The notes under the pieces are model-generated. The model saw only the letters and a list, made by a program, of their open reading frames with translations. It had not been told where the DNA came from and searched no databases. Below are positions 13,801 to 22,702 of a DNA stretch of 64,000 bases, in pieces. Within the stretch, counting starts at the first letter, position 1; each line of letters starts with the position of its first letter. The stretch comes from Diabrotica undecimpunctata. Lineage: Eukaryota > Arthropoda > Insecta > Coleoptera > Chrysomelidae. The position numbers and the translations under genes are program-made. Location: contig NC_092807.1 in assembly GCF_040954645.1 (NCBI RefSeq), positions 25,195,809-25,259,808 on the forward strand, read 5' to 3'.

Positions 13801-14456
13801 CCAAAGCTACTTATCTGCAAAGTTTCAGCCAATTTAACTGAAACCATTTTTAAATAAGAAAAGTGGCGGGATCCTTTATTTCTGAAAGATAGAGATATTT
13901 TCAAATGTTTCAGCGTGCTCTACATATCTCAAAGACACACAGTTGTGTCTATTTTCTGCCATCTAAAGTCTTCTGATAGTCTTCTGTCTTATACTAACTT
14001 CTTTCTCATATGATATGACCAAGTTTATTATTTTTGTTTGAAATACTTAAAAAGTCGTTTTTTGTATATAAATAAACTTTTATATTACTAATTTAGTACC
14101 AGAAAATGTTTTTAATAATCGTATTATTTGTAGCTGCACAGACCGAAGTGGTATTTAAAAATCTATGCGCAGTAATGAAAGGCCAAGACCTTTGCAAGAC
14201 GTACGATGGCTACGCGTCTTGTCCACTGGTTACAGGTTATGGGAAATGTATTTTGGCTGAGTTCGACTACGATTTACAACCTCTTGAGACTTTCCCATTT
14301 AGTCAAGACAGAGAATTGAAAACGATGTATATTTTAAAGAAAAATTTCATGCCAGAACTGTACTGGCATGTGATGCTCAACGGATATTGGAACGGACCTG
14401 CCCTGTTTAGAAGAATAATGCATCTTCAGTTGACTGACAAGAAAAATGATTCATAG
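3341..14456 (+). CDS. SQOR: Sulfide:quinone oxidoreductase, mitochondrial (6 exons, 5' end missing)
   Basis: The enzyme oxidises hydrogen sulfide at the mitochondrial inner membrane and passes electrons to ubiquinone. Exons are 3341-3480, 5964-6154, 6467-6664, 6893-7102, 9255-9441 and 14134-14456 (stop TAG). All have AG/GT borders and compatible phases, giving 415 codons plus the split 5' codon. Exon 1 carries the FAD-binding glycine motif VVGGGTGGCSTA and EPSEDHYYQPLFTL. Exon 3 has PVKCPGAPQK, whose Cys matches one redox cysteine of the family; exon 5 has IGDCSSTPNSKTAAA, which holds the other. Exon 6 has YDGYASCPLVTGYGKCILAEFDY and the C-terminal GYWNGPALFRR block. The first exon begins mid-codon, so the transit peptide and start codon lie upstream and were not found. 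Introns 1 (2.5 kb), 4 (2.2 kb) and 5 (4.7 kb) are filled with transposon remnants. Identification is from recalled family features. Confidence 0.93.
3640..3760 (+). pseudogene. LINE endonuclease fragment in SQOR intron 1
   Basis: About 40 codons resemble the apurinic-type endonuclease of RTE-like LINEs, including VIVGDFKARAGN, where intact copies have GDFNA. The Asn-to-Lys change hits a catalytic-site residue. No other domain is attached, so it is a short relic. Confidence 0.5.
4294..4335 (-). ncRNA. Hammerhead-ribozyme-like motif, left arm of palindrome
   Basis: This is the mirror copy of the motif at 4718-4759, identical in sequence. It has core CTGAAGA at 4331-4325, GAA plus ACGT at 4305-4299, and predicted cleavage after the C at 4298. 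The two ribozymes point away from each other. Confidence 0.6.
4718..4759 (+). ncRNA. Hammerhead-ribozyme-like motif, right arm of palindrome
   Basis: Stem I is TCTC (4718-4721) with GAGA (4756-4759). The core CTGAAGA (4722-4728) fits CUGANGA. One extra A (4729) precedes stem II, GCTACA/TGTAGC, with a 6-nt loop (4730-4747). GAA (4748-4750) follows, then the self-complementary ACGT (4751-4754) as stem III. The predicted cleavage site is after C4755 (GUC). The extra A between core and stem II departs from the textbook fold. Confidence 0.6.
4830..5960. other. SQOR intron 1, AT-rich, nothing recognised
   Basis: No open frame with family features and no clear terminal repeats. It ends at the AATATTTAG acceptor of the exon at 5964. 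Confidence 0.5.
7141..7202. repeat. 62-nt hairpin in SQOR intron 4
   Basis: AAACCGGACCTGATTTTGTT at 7141-7160 is answered by the inverted AATCAGGTCCGGTTT ending at 7202, around a short spacer. This is a near-complete stem, probably a miniature transposon relic. Confidence 0.7.
7733..7801. repeat. (TA)n microsatellite
   Basis: An uninterrupted run of TA directly abuts the 3' end of the minus-strand LINE fragment at 7801. Confidence 0.95.
7801..8240 (-). pseudogene. 3' end of an RTE-like LINE (5'-truncated)
   Basis: The minus strand encodes the C-terminal part of a LINE reverse-transcriptase protein. Blocks in order are YGCETWKVT, NKCLRRIVGIFWPNT, RKWGWIGHTLRKN, ALEWNPQGKRKRGRP and VQTWRRSIMDEI. 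The arginine-rich GKRKRGRP segment and the WGWIGH block are typical of the C-terminus of RTE-like and related insect LINEs. Palm and endonuclease domains are missing, as expected from 5' truncation during insertion. The 3' end borders the (TA)n tract. A stop near the end and small indels show it is inactive. Confidence 0.7.
8500..8799. mobile_element. 300-bp MITE with terminal inverted repeats
   Basis: Ends begin GGGCCGATTG and end in its inverted form. The arms of about 70 bp match inward (GCGAACGCTAATCAAAACT on the left, with its inverse on the right). There is no coding capacity. Flanking bases are A-runs (AAAAA and AAAA), so a target duplication cannot be called. It lies in SQOR intron 4. 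Confidence 0.8.
9442..10440. other. SQOR intron 5 start, AT-rich
   Basis: No coding feature. A short segment recurs in diverged form: TTCGGAAGAGCGACACCTAG near 9509 and TTCGGAAGAGCAAAATGTAG near 9764. Each is followed by a similar AAATAAAATGAC stretch. This suggests an old tandem or transposon duplication. Confidence 0.4.
10440..10860 (-). pseudogene. Degenerate LINE reverse-transcriptase fragment
   Basis: The minus strand contains DGIYPRFLKEGQ and a broken 'QKLG..W' stretch followed by FYIQTWQNRTVRTP, where active elements have the 'PDGI...LLKE' and 'FIPKPGK' blocks of RT motifs 1-2. Many stops. It is likely Jockey- or R1-like. It abuts a different LINE fragment on its left-coordinate neighbour, so the area is a mosaic. 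Confidence 0.45.
10885..11330 (-). pseudogene. RTE-like LINE C-terminal fragment
   Basis: In shifting frames the minus strand gives FEMKLNRRILKISYSDHV, then a block near 11110-11040 resembling 'EYLGHI...LLQLI', then 'GKVDGKRGPGRR..SWLKNLR'. This is the same family as the element at 48.5-49.9 kb. The 3' end near 10885 has the GTCACTCCAAGAAGGAGAAG terminus, close to the ends of the other copies. The fragment is 5'-truncated and frameshifted. Confidence 0.65.
11440..11700 (-). pseudogene. LINE C-terminal fragment
   Basis: On the minus strand the motifs MDWARHVARMAD and DDAYRSRGCPSTLWTDDLK match the C-terminal 'W.GHIAR..D.RW...SRGRPPTRWTDDL' block common in insect RTE-like elements. It is short and disrupted. 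Confidence 0.6.
11930..12520 (-). pseudogene. Mosaic of LINE fragments
   Basis: On the minus strand three pieces are out of order: an RT palm piece, VDYEKAFDAINQQML (about 12520-12405); a C-terminal piece of another element, EEKRLIWYGQVRRAHRTRWISK with a GEWLDRKDWRCWLKE end (12347-12102); then LSYLRFVDDTVIIG (about 12060-11970), where intact copies have FADD. The simplest explanation is that one truncated LINE inserted into another. Confidence 0.6.
13000..13700 (-). pseudogene. RTE-like LINE fragment with internal deletion
   Basis: The minus strand reads KAMKKLGIPNELVNLTKLTL, NGLRQGELLS, then jumps to AVRETYVALKESATKMGL, INTNKTKYMKIS, VYLGALLNAENN and YKTIIRPFLI. The YADD catalytic block that should separate LRQG and AVRET is deleted. 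The C-terminal portion ends near 13010 in a (AAG)n-rich tail. It lies in SQOR intron 5. Confidence 0.7.
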
Positions 14457-14900
14457 AATTAGATGTATTCGTTTAGGGGTAGATGGTAGCTTAATAGATA
14501 ACCTGCCATAACTCAGTGAATTTTATATTTTTCCTCAATGTATGCAACAAGAGAAATATGTGCTTTTAACAATTACATAGTGTTGTCTAATACAAATGAA
14601 TAATTTTCCCTCAATCTCTCCCAATAGTAAAACGTTGTCACTATCCCGTTTTTTTGTTGTGACTTTCGTCCGTTTGTAACAAACATTATCAAGTTCCGGT
14701 ATTTCATTGATTTTTTTGGGTAGATAATTATGATATGTAAACATTGGTTAATCTTTTGGCACAAGGTAAGGTGAATTTTAATTGAGTTCTAAAAATATTT
14801 TAAACCACATCTCAAGATGTAGACAAACTGTCACATTATTTTTCTTGTTCGCTAATCTGTATATTTAAGTTACGGCTGCAAAGTAACTTTCAGTTGTATG
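14457..14900. other. SQOR 3' flank
   Basis: AT-rich sequence downstream of the SQOR stop. Short open frames on both strands show no family features. No clear polyadenylation site was chosen. Confidence 0.4.
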
Positions 14901-15540
14901 AACGTCTTTTTTGACATTTATATACTATGTTGAATTTCTTCTGTCTGATCACCATCCCCCGTTGACCATACTCCCAAGTATTTATTATGTCGTTATTCTT
15001 TCTTTTGTTGTATTATTGATGACCGTTAATCTAAATCTCTTGACCGATTTTTTGTTTTCACGTTTATCTGTAGTCCATGTGTTATATACATGTATATCAT
15101 ATGGGGTTCCACTGCTATTGCTGCATCCTGTATTTCAATTTCCATATTCTACTATCCTGCCAATCGTTTTCTTCCATGTTTCTGTCCCTCATTGCATTTT
15201 CGATTTCCTTTTCCATGTTATGTTTGGTCGTCCGCGTTTTCTTCTATTTGCAGGATGATATTCTAACGCTCTGTTTGGCCATCTATTGTGATTCATTCTT
15301 GCTCCGTGTACATATATTGAAGGTGTGAAGTTTTTATTCTATCGGTGATCTTTTCTGTTCTAACTTCTTTATTTCTTCTATGTTCCAGCTTTGATATTCT
15401 CCCCACTCTTTTGCGGAATTCCATTTCCACTGTCTCATTTTTTCCCTTATTTTCTTGCCACGTTTCCATCACTCTGAGCCATACGTTGTTATAGGCTCTA
15501 AATGGACTTTTTATTGATAATTTGGTGTCCCGTCTAATTT
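14900..15540 (-). pseudogene. LINE C-terminal fragment
   Basis: The minus strand contains WLRVMETWQENKGKNETVEM, EFRKRVGRISKLEHRRNKEV and further degraded pieces. These resemble the 'YGSETW...EM.FLRR..RISRLEH.RN..I' section after the RT domain of RTE-like elements. Numerous stops. Confidence 0.5.
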
Positions 15541-15834
15541 TAGGTGACCAACGTATTGAATTTAGTCTTTATATGACTATTGTATTGTTATTCTACTCTA
15601 GATTGTTTATCTAACGTCTATCAGACGTTCTCTTACAGGATATAACGCTTTCTAACTAGAGAGAAGTTAACTCAGTAAAAGTAGAAAGGATATACCTAAG
15701 GATAATTCGATTAATAATAATAATTATGTTTCAAAAATGTTAGACAACATCTATAATTGATTTATTCTCAAATTTTCTATAGGAAAGAGTTAGTGCACAC
15801 AATACACTTTCCTAAGAGAATAGTAGTTATGTAG

Positions 15835-15933
15835 AGGTAATGGATTTTGACAAGAGCTATGAGTCATGCCTATGCAGTACACAAGTTTACCTGTTATTTA
15901 CAACGTCATATCTCTTGTCAAAATCCATTACCT
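15835..15933. repeat. 99-bp foldback with 28-bp inverted repeats
   Basis: Arms 15835-15862 and 15906-15933 (AGGTAATGGATTTTGACAAG...) match at 27 of 28 positions around a 43-bp loop. The size suits a tiny MITE or a structured RNA gene; no protein. Confidence 0.75.
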
Positions 15934-16760
15934 ATACTATACTCTATTAAGAAAATAGTAATGATATGAGATACATCTGGGTATTGGGAGAGAGATTAGA
16001 ATTGCACAAATAAGATTACTTTGACGGATGAGTTCTAAAAAAACATTAAAGATTATATTCCGAATAACCCATAAGGAATTATAAGATAAGATATGTTTAT
16101 TTCATGTAAAATGTGATATAGTATTCTAGTTATATAGATATGGCTGTGAGCGACGTCAATGATAGGATTTTAGAACACATTAATTTAAAAAAAAGTAATT
16201 ATAGAACGAAGAACATCATCATGAAAATCATTATCTTTTTAAAATAAATTCATTCTATAGATTTGTAAAATGTCCACTGTATTTACTTATAATTATTATT
16301 ATTAACTTTAGTCTGAAACATAAATATTTATTAATATTTTGTAATTGGAGCGACGACCGAAGAAATTAAATACTTTATTTTAATAATCTTAAAATACACG
16401 ATGTTATGACTTATTATTGTGTTATTATTTAAAAATCTCTCATAAATCTTATTTTGATATAAGACATAATATTAATTACAAGCTGAGTTATGTCAGGTTG
16501 TTTCTAAGCGAAGGTTTTTGGTATATATATTTTTCTAAAAGTATTCATTGTGGAAAAAGTGCTTAAATAGTTGAAATGTGCTTTAAAATTTACCGTTATA
16601 TATTTACAACATATATTTTATAAATAAAGAATATATTACAAAATTGTTAATTTAATGCTTTTATTTGTTTACTTATTTTTATTGAAATTAAAGTAACTTA
16701 ACAACGAAGGCCATTGACATGGTTACAAAAGTTACTACAAAAGAACTACAATATATTTAG
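15934..16760. other. AT-rich spacer
   Basis: No gene, repeat array or terminal repeat recognised. Confidence 0.4.
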
Positions 16761-17510
16761 CCCTTTCAGTGCGGTGTACTTGTATACGAGTATTATAAAA
16801 TCCGTTCCATCAATTCGCTCCGTGCGTGACCATGGTAGGGGTACTTTGAAACGATGCCAGCGTGCGTAGCGGCGAAATATAACAAAATTTCTACCTTTCT
16901 ACGCATAAATTTTATGAAAAATATATGCAAATACATATTGCGTATTTAACTGTGTTAATAATAGCAAAAATAGTAAGTGTAGTTTTTATAGGTTCCCAAA
17001 GATTACATATAAATTAGAGAAAAGAAAAAGATGGATCCGTGCTATTAATATGAAAAAGTAAATATCACATAACTTCATTTTTATGCAATTGAAATAGGAA
17101 AAATTTAAATAATTTACCTTAAATGATATTTTATAAGGCTTCAAGCTAACTGCAGAGTGCCTGATGACTTTAGCTTTTATATTATAACTTTTACTATTAC
17201 TGCTTTTAAATACATATATGCTCTTTCACGTGAAGAACTTGATTTGCCGGTACTAGATTTTTCCCTTTCTTTTCGGTTTGTGGTTGAAAAGATATACTAT
17301 GATGAATTTTAAGAAACCCAGTTTTTAATACTACATTTATTTTGTACATAAACTAAAAAAATATAATTAAAAAGTTAAATATTAATAATTGTCAATTTCG
17401 CATGTATTTAACAATGTCAAACATATGTCATATGTTTAACCTGAAAATTGGTAGGTCCAAAATTGTCAGATGAAGGCGGTAGGTGTCGCGTCAGTCACGC
17501 ACGGAGCGAA
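16761..17510 (+). mobile_element. Probable piggyBac left end and 5' region
   Basis: The stretch begins CCCTTTCAGTGCGGTGTACT, a piggyBac-like terminus. The 19-bp segment AATTCGCTCCGTGCGTGAC near 16816 recurs inverted near 17493 (GTCACGCACGGAGCGAAT). This suggests subterminal inverted repeats, or a non-autonomous relative. The transposase relic begins at 18348. Confidence 0.45.
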
Positions 17511-17518
17511 TACGAACC

Positions 17519-18108
17519 TCTCTTTGTCAACAATTTTCCATCCACTCCTGAATGTAGGTCTCTCCCAATTGCTTCCAACTTTCTCTATCTTGCGCCAATC
17601 TAATCCACTGTTTGCCTGCCACTGTTCTTATGTCATCTACCCATCTTTTTTGAGGTCTTCCCATACTTCTTGTTGTCGTCCTTGGTCTCCATTCTAGAAT
17701 TCTCCGTGTCCACCTGTTATCATTATATCGGGCTACGTGACCTGCCCAGCGCCATTTCATTTTTGCAATTTCTTCCACAATATCCCTAATCTTCGTTCTA
17801 CGTCTTATCTCGGTGTTTCTAATCTTGTCTCTTAGTGATATTCCAAGCATGATTCGTTCCATTGCTCTTTGCGTTGTTTCTAATTTTTTAGCAGATTTTT
17901 TGGTAAGGGCTACTGTCTCCAAGACGTAAGTACAAACTGGTAGTATGCATGTGTTATACACCTTTTTCTTTAAGTTTACAGGAATGGAGGTGTTTTTCAA
18001 GATATATGCTAATTTGCCGAAAGCGCCCCATGCCAGTTGTGTTCTTCTTTTAATTTCAGCATTAATACGAACCACTTGGTAACAAGTAATTGAGTGACGC
18101 GCTCTCAT
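17519..18108 (-). pseudogene. 5'-truncated RTE-like LINE with 8-bp target duplication
   Basis: A 193-codon open frame on the minus strand covers the RT C-terminus. It includes VYNTCILPVCTYVLETVALT, AMERIMLGISLRD, MKWRWAGHVARYND, MGRPQKRWVDDI and the terminal block WKQLGETYIQEWMEN. TACGAACC flanks both sides (17511-17518 and 18109-18116), marking a target-site duplication. No palm or endonuclease domain is left. The intact frame implies a recent insertion. The target is the piggyBac-like terminal region. Confidence 0.8.
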
Positions 18109-18347
18109 TACGAACCACTTGTATACAAGTTGTATTTACTTGTTTAGAAGTCCTATGCTGTAGGCGTAAGTGACTAAAGGAAGTGCACAAATGACAAATC
18201 ATTGTTGAACCAATGAAATTGAAAAATAGGTGTGGTTTATTTTTATGCCGGAGTAAGGAATTTCAACAAACGGTGTTGACCCGTTGACCATGCCATTAGT
18301 TTTGATCTGACTTTTGAGAGAGGTTTTGTGCTAATTTGTAGTGAAGT

Positions 18348-19475
18348 ATGTTTCGTGGGAAAAAGGGTTTGAGTGAAGCAGAATTATTACAGTTAATTCT
18401 AGAAAGTGATGATGATGAAGTGGAATATGTGTTATGTGAATGTGTTATGTGAATAGGTGCAAGCTAATAATAATGATAATTCTGAAGATAGTGAAGATGA
18501 CGAAATTAATATAAACATTGCTCATAAATTTGACTGGACTACCAATAATTTATCACCTAATAAATTTGTTTTCGATAGCTCTACTTCAGGAAGTAAAGTG
18601 GATTACTTGAACGCAGAATCCACACCATTAAAAATTTTTGAAAGTTTCTTTACTAGTGATATTGTGCAAAAATTTGTGGATGAAACAAACAGGTTTGCCC
18701 TACAAGAACTTGAGAAAGAAAACACGGAAATAAGTCGCGATCTAAGACGTGGAAAGATATAAGAAATGAAGAATTGTATGTTTTCTTGGCGTTAACCTTT
18801 CTGATGCCAAGAACAAAAAGTTAATCCTTCATGAATATTGGAGTAAGAATCCACTATTACGCACACCTCTTTTTGCAGAAGCGATGTCACGGGATCGGTA
18901 TCAAAATATTCTGAAGATGTTACATTTTTGTGACAACTCAGTTCAACGTGAAAATGATGTTCTCTTCAAAGTTAGGATGTTGGTAGATCATTTCAAAACA
19001 AAATTTATCAATATCTTTCAACCTTTCGATAACGTATGTATTGACGAAAGTTTGCTTTTATTCAAGGGGAGATTATTTTTCATACATAATAACGTGTGTA
19101 TTCAACAGTACATACCATCTAAACGTCACCGTTTTGGCATAAAACTTTTTTTACTCGTAGTCTGCAAAACTGGATATATTTGTGATTTTATTATATATAC
19201 CTACGGGTTCGAGTACTTATAACTCCGATATTGGAAATTTATGAAGATCGGGTTATATTGTAACAACCCTAATGAATAAATATTAAGACAAAGGCTATTC
19301 GTAGATAACTGGTACACAAGTCCAGAACTATTTTATTGGTTATACAATAGAAACACCGGAGCTTGTGGCACAGTGAAGAAGAGTAGGAGAAATATGCCTG
19401 CATTGTCTGAAAAATTGACTCAAGATGAATTAACTTTCAGAAGCGATGCATTGAGACTTTTCTATACCATTTAAT
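18348..19475 (+). pseudogene. piggyBac transposase relic 1
   Basis: Starts MFRGKKGLSEAELL followed by an acidic stretch, then frame changes. It continues through KIFESFFTSDIVQKFVDETN, NEELYVFLALTFLM, MSRDRYQNILKMLHFCDN, VCIDESLLLFKGR, QYIPSKRHRFGIKLFLL and FVDNWYTSPELFYWL to GTVKKSRRNMP. These are piggyBac (DDE_Tnp_1_7) blocks in order, including the DESLLLFKGR and DNWYTS Asp motifs. A 13-nt duplication near 18430 breaks the N-terminus and a frameshift lies near 18760. The C-terminus is cut at about 19475, where the second piggyBac relic starts on the other strand. Confidence 0.8.
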
Positions 19476-19479
19476 ACCC

Positions 19480-21027
19480 CTACGCACTACTGATAACTAT
19501 TATAGGATGCTTTTTGATCAGAGACTTCTATAAATGATTTCACTTTATTATACCGCACGATTATGGAAGGCTTTCTCACCACATTCCTTTTTGTCGGCAC
19601 ATCCACTATTTCAGGCACCGACTCCGTACTGAGAAAGATCTCTTTTGTGTTTCTATTTTCCAATTATGACGTTGCTGTTGCTCTGCCTCATGACTAATTC
19701 ACCTCTTTTTAATTTAGGCTTACTTACTACTTTCTAATTATGCTTCCTGTTTTTTCTGTGTGCCTATTAAATGTGTATCTTTGTTCAGAAGTTAGTGTGC
19801 TAAATTCACGCTAGTGTAATAATTATCTGTGCACATAACGTGACCTGAATGTAAAAGTGGTTCCATAAGCTGTAGCACCACTTTTGTACCATTGACTTTT
19901 CATTAGGTGTTTGCTCTTTTCCGGTATAAATTTTAAAATTGTATGTGTAACCTTTAACTCCACACAACTTAAATAATTTTACACCGTATTTGTGTCCCAC
20001 TTCCCCGGTATATATTGACGAAAGCTCAGTCATCCTCGAAAAGGAATCATCGTCTTATCCATACACACATTCTTGTCAGGAACATATGCTGATTGGAACT
20101 TCTTGATTAGCAAATTTTGCAAGGGAAGGAATTTTTTGAGCCTATCATCTGAGGCAATTTCGTTGTTTGAGAAGTGAAAATTGGGGAAAAGAGCTCAAAC
20201 CTTATCCTGGACATGTGAATAAATTTTTCAATTTCATTTTTGTTCAGCAAATTGGTGCTAAAATAGTATTTCAAAGTGGGTTTACAATTTCAACCCCATC
20301 CAAATTAGAAGACCTAAGAAAACAAAAATTTCGGATCGATTTGTATTTCTCCATTGTTCCAATAATGTTGTTTTTGTTAATGTTGCATTTGTAACTCCGA
20401 ATATTATTTTCTGTTCAGCATATCTATTGGTTTCCAATAATTTATAAAAATGAATCGGATGATCTGCTTCCCTGTATGCAAAAAAACTTTGGAAGAATCC
20501 TGAATTTTCCATGAAAGTAAATTTTTTCAAAATACCTTCAAAATTGTAAACAAAACTCAAAACTATACAAGTGAATACTAATTTATATATTACCTGCACA
20601 ATTATTACAAATGATATTAGGATTATTATTAGTATTATATAAAAAATATCAGGTTCAGAATCGTTGTTGAGAGATTCTAGATCAGATACGAATTCTAACT
20701 CTTGCCCATCACTGTAAATTTCTAAATTAGAAGAAGAAGAACATGAATCTTGATAATTTTAGGTCATCTATCGAATACGATACACGAAGAAAAATATCGT
20801 GGCTTCGTAATCTACGTGAATGGTTCGGGTGTAGTTCGATTGAACTTTTTAGGCGCGCTGCTAACAAAGTCGCAGTGGCCATGATGATTTCCAATCTCCG
20901 TTAGGAGTGGCACGAGAAGAAGAAGAATCGAATCATCATTATCTTCACTAATAAAGTCATACTCCATTTCATTTAAATTCTTCGCTATTTCAAGTAGTTC
21001 AGCATCATTTAATTTTTTATTTGCCAT
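19480..21027 (-). pseudogene. piggyBac transposase relic 2
   Basis: The minus strand begins MANKKLNDAELLEIAKNLNE with an acidic stretch. After a gap come NRYAEQKIIFGVTNATLTK, WRNTNRSEIFVFLGLLIWMG, LSSIYTGEVGHKYGVKLFKL, YTGKEQTPNEKS, CTDNYYTS-like remains, LKRGELVMRQSNSNVIIGK and EIVDVPTKRNVVRKPSIIV. The order and content match a piggyBac transposase of a different subfamily from relic 1. Frameshifts are frequent. It ends abruptly at the same point as relic 1, in opposite orientation. Confidence 0.75.
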
Positions 21028-21303
21028 TTTACTAATTTTAGAAACGTAAACACACAAGAGTAATATTGTACAAACTAATACAATGAATCACGCCTGCAAG
21101 TCAGTAATATGCAATCTGCTGAAGGAGTTTCAAACTGCTCCGCCAGTATTTTAAAAAATCGGTCTTAGTCCGGCCATATGTTGAATCAGTTTCAAACTGC
21201 TTCGCCAGAATTTAGCCGTAAATTGTAGGAGCCTAGATGCGCATATATAAGCCTCAGAACTGCGTTCACCAAACGTACACATGTGTGGCACGCGAAGCTC
21301 CAT

Positions 21304-22180
21304 TTAGGCAATTTTTGTCGCTATGTCCTCGACTTTTGTTTTGGATCTTACCCAGTCGTTCCTCTTCTTATCTGACAGTCGTATACCTAACATTGCTCTT
21401 TCCATTGTTCTTTCTGTTGTGGCTAGTTTATTCATGTTTGCCTTGGTTAGGGTCCAGGTTTGACATCTATATGTCATGATAGGAAGGATGCATTGGTTGA
21501 ACACTTTGCTCCTCAAGTATTGGGGTATTTTACGGTTCTTAAGTATTCAACTTTTCCAAATCCTGCCCATGCTAGTAATTGTAAATAAAGAGTCTTGCTC
21601 TTCTAGTAATTTCCGCACTTTGGTTCTCTTTGTCAAGTCTCAGGATTTGGCCTAGGTAGATATATTCCTGGATTTGTTCTATCTCACTGCCATTTATAGT
21701 TATACGTCTAGGGTCATCTGTGATTGTCGTTATTTTAGTTTTTTTCATATTCATTTTAAGACCGACGTATTGGAAGCTGGCTGCTAGTTCCCCCATCATA
21801 ATTTGCAGTTCCTCGAATGTGCTCGCTATAATCACTACGTCGTCAGCGAATCTGAGGTGGTTTAACTTGTTGCCATTAACGTTGATGCCATAGGTTGACC
21901 AATTTGTAGTTTTGAAGACGTCTTCTAGGGCTAGGTTGAAAAGCTTTGGCGATATTACGTCTCCTTGTCTCACTCCTCTCTTAATGGGGATGGGATTTGT
22001 ATTTTGGTCTAGTTGTACGATTATAGTTGCATTTTCATATATATTATGTATTAGTTGCCTATATCTCGAATCTGTTCTACAATTAGATAAAAATATTAAG
22101 AGAGAAAAAAGTTGAATTCCACACTTATGAACCCAAGTAAGAGCGTACAAATTGACCTCAGCATTCACTTTATATACCAA
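21304..22180 (-). pseudogene. RTE-like LINE reverse transcriptase, truncated
   Basis: The minus strand reads YRQLIHNIYENATIIVQLDQ, PIPIKRGVRQGDVISPKLFN, LNHLRFADDVVIIASTFEEL, GLKMNMKKTKITTI and YIYLGQIL. In another frame it continues VFNQCILPIMTYRCQTWTLT, TERTMERAMLGIRLSDKKRN. These are RT motifs B to E with the FADD catalytic box and the connection region. The 5' part is missing and there is a frameshift near 21570; the 3' end stops near 21304. Blocks resemble the insert at 17519-18108, so both may belong to one family. Confidence 0.75.
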
Positions 22181-22629
22181 TTATTGTGACAAGAACACCT
22201 CATGGGAAACAAAATTATTAAAATAATTTGATTTCATATGAACCAGGGCTAATTATTAATAATTATAATAGCCCTCATCCAACATTTATTCCAGATGCAT
22301 TTATCGAAGAAAATGAAGAGGTGCAGTTGATAGAAATAAAGTGCCCTGTTACGATAAATATATAATTCATATTTAACTGTAAACATCTTTTTTCTAACAA
22401 GTATTTTTTAGCAGGTAATACCCAAACGGGTCCCGTCTTAGGGCCATACCTCACCGGGATGCCATGGCGGCGTAGCCAGCGACGTTTCCAATTAATTCTT
22501 TTAAAACGAATGGCAGGTACCTCACTTGGCGACCACTTCCCGACGGGCCCGAATTGGAGGCGTCGCCAGTGTCTACAGTTCCACTTGTGGCGACTGGCTA
22601 CCCTGGCCACTTGGCGACGATACCAGCAA

Positions 22630-22666
22630 TATAAAGGAGAGTATACGTACCGTCACTCATTCAGTC
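22630..22666 (+). promoter_or_regulatory. TATA box and arthropod initiator of the MADF gene
   Basis: TATAAAG (22630-22636) is followed at normal distance by TCAGTC (22661-22666), a match to the arthropod initiator. The ATG is at 22703. The site sits among the GGCGAC repeats, so transposase binding might compete with transcription (inference). Confidence 0.55.
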
Positions 22667-22702
22667 GCCAACCAGTCGCTACTTTGAAAACTAGGAAGCA
22701 AA

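Noticed and set aside
14106..14133. ATG at 14106 as the start of a small separate gene
   Set aside because: The region before 14134 is intron; the acceptor at 14133 joins in frame to the SQOR exon at 9255-9441.
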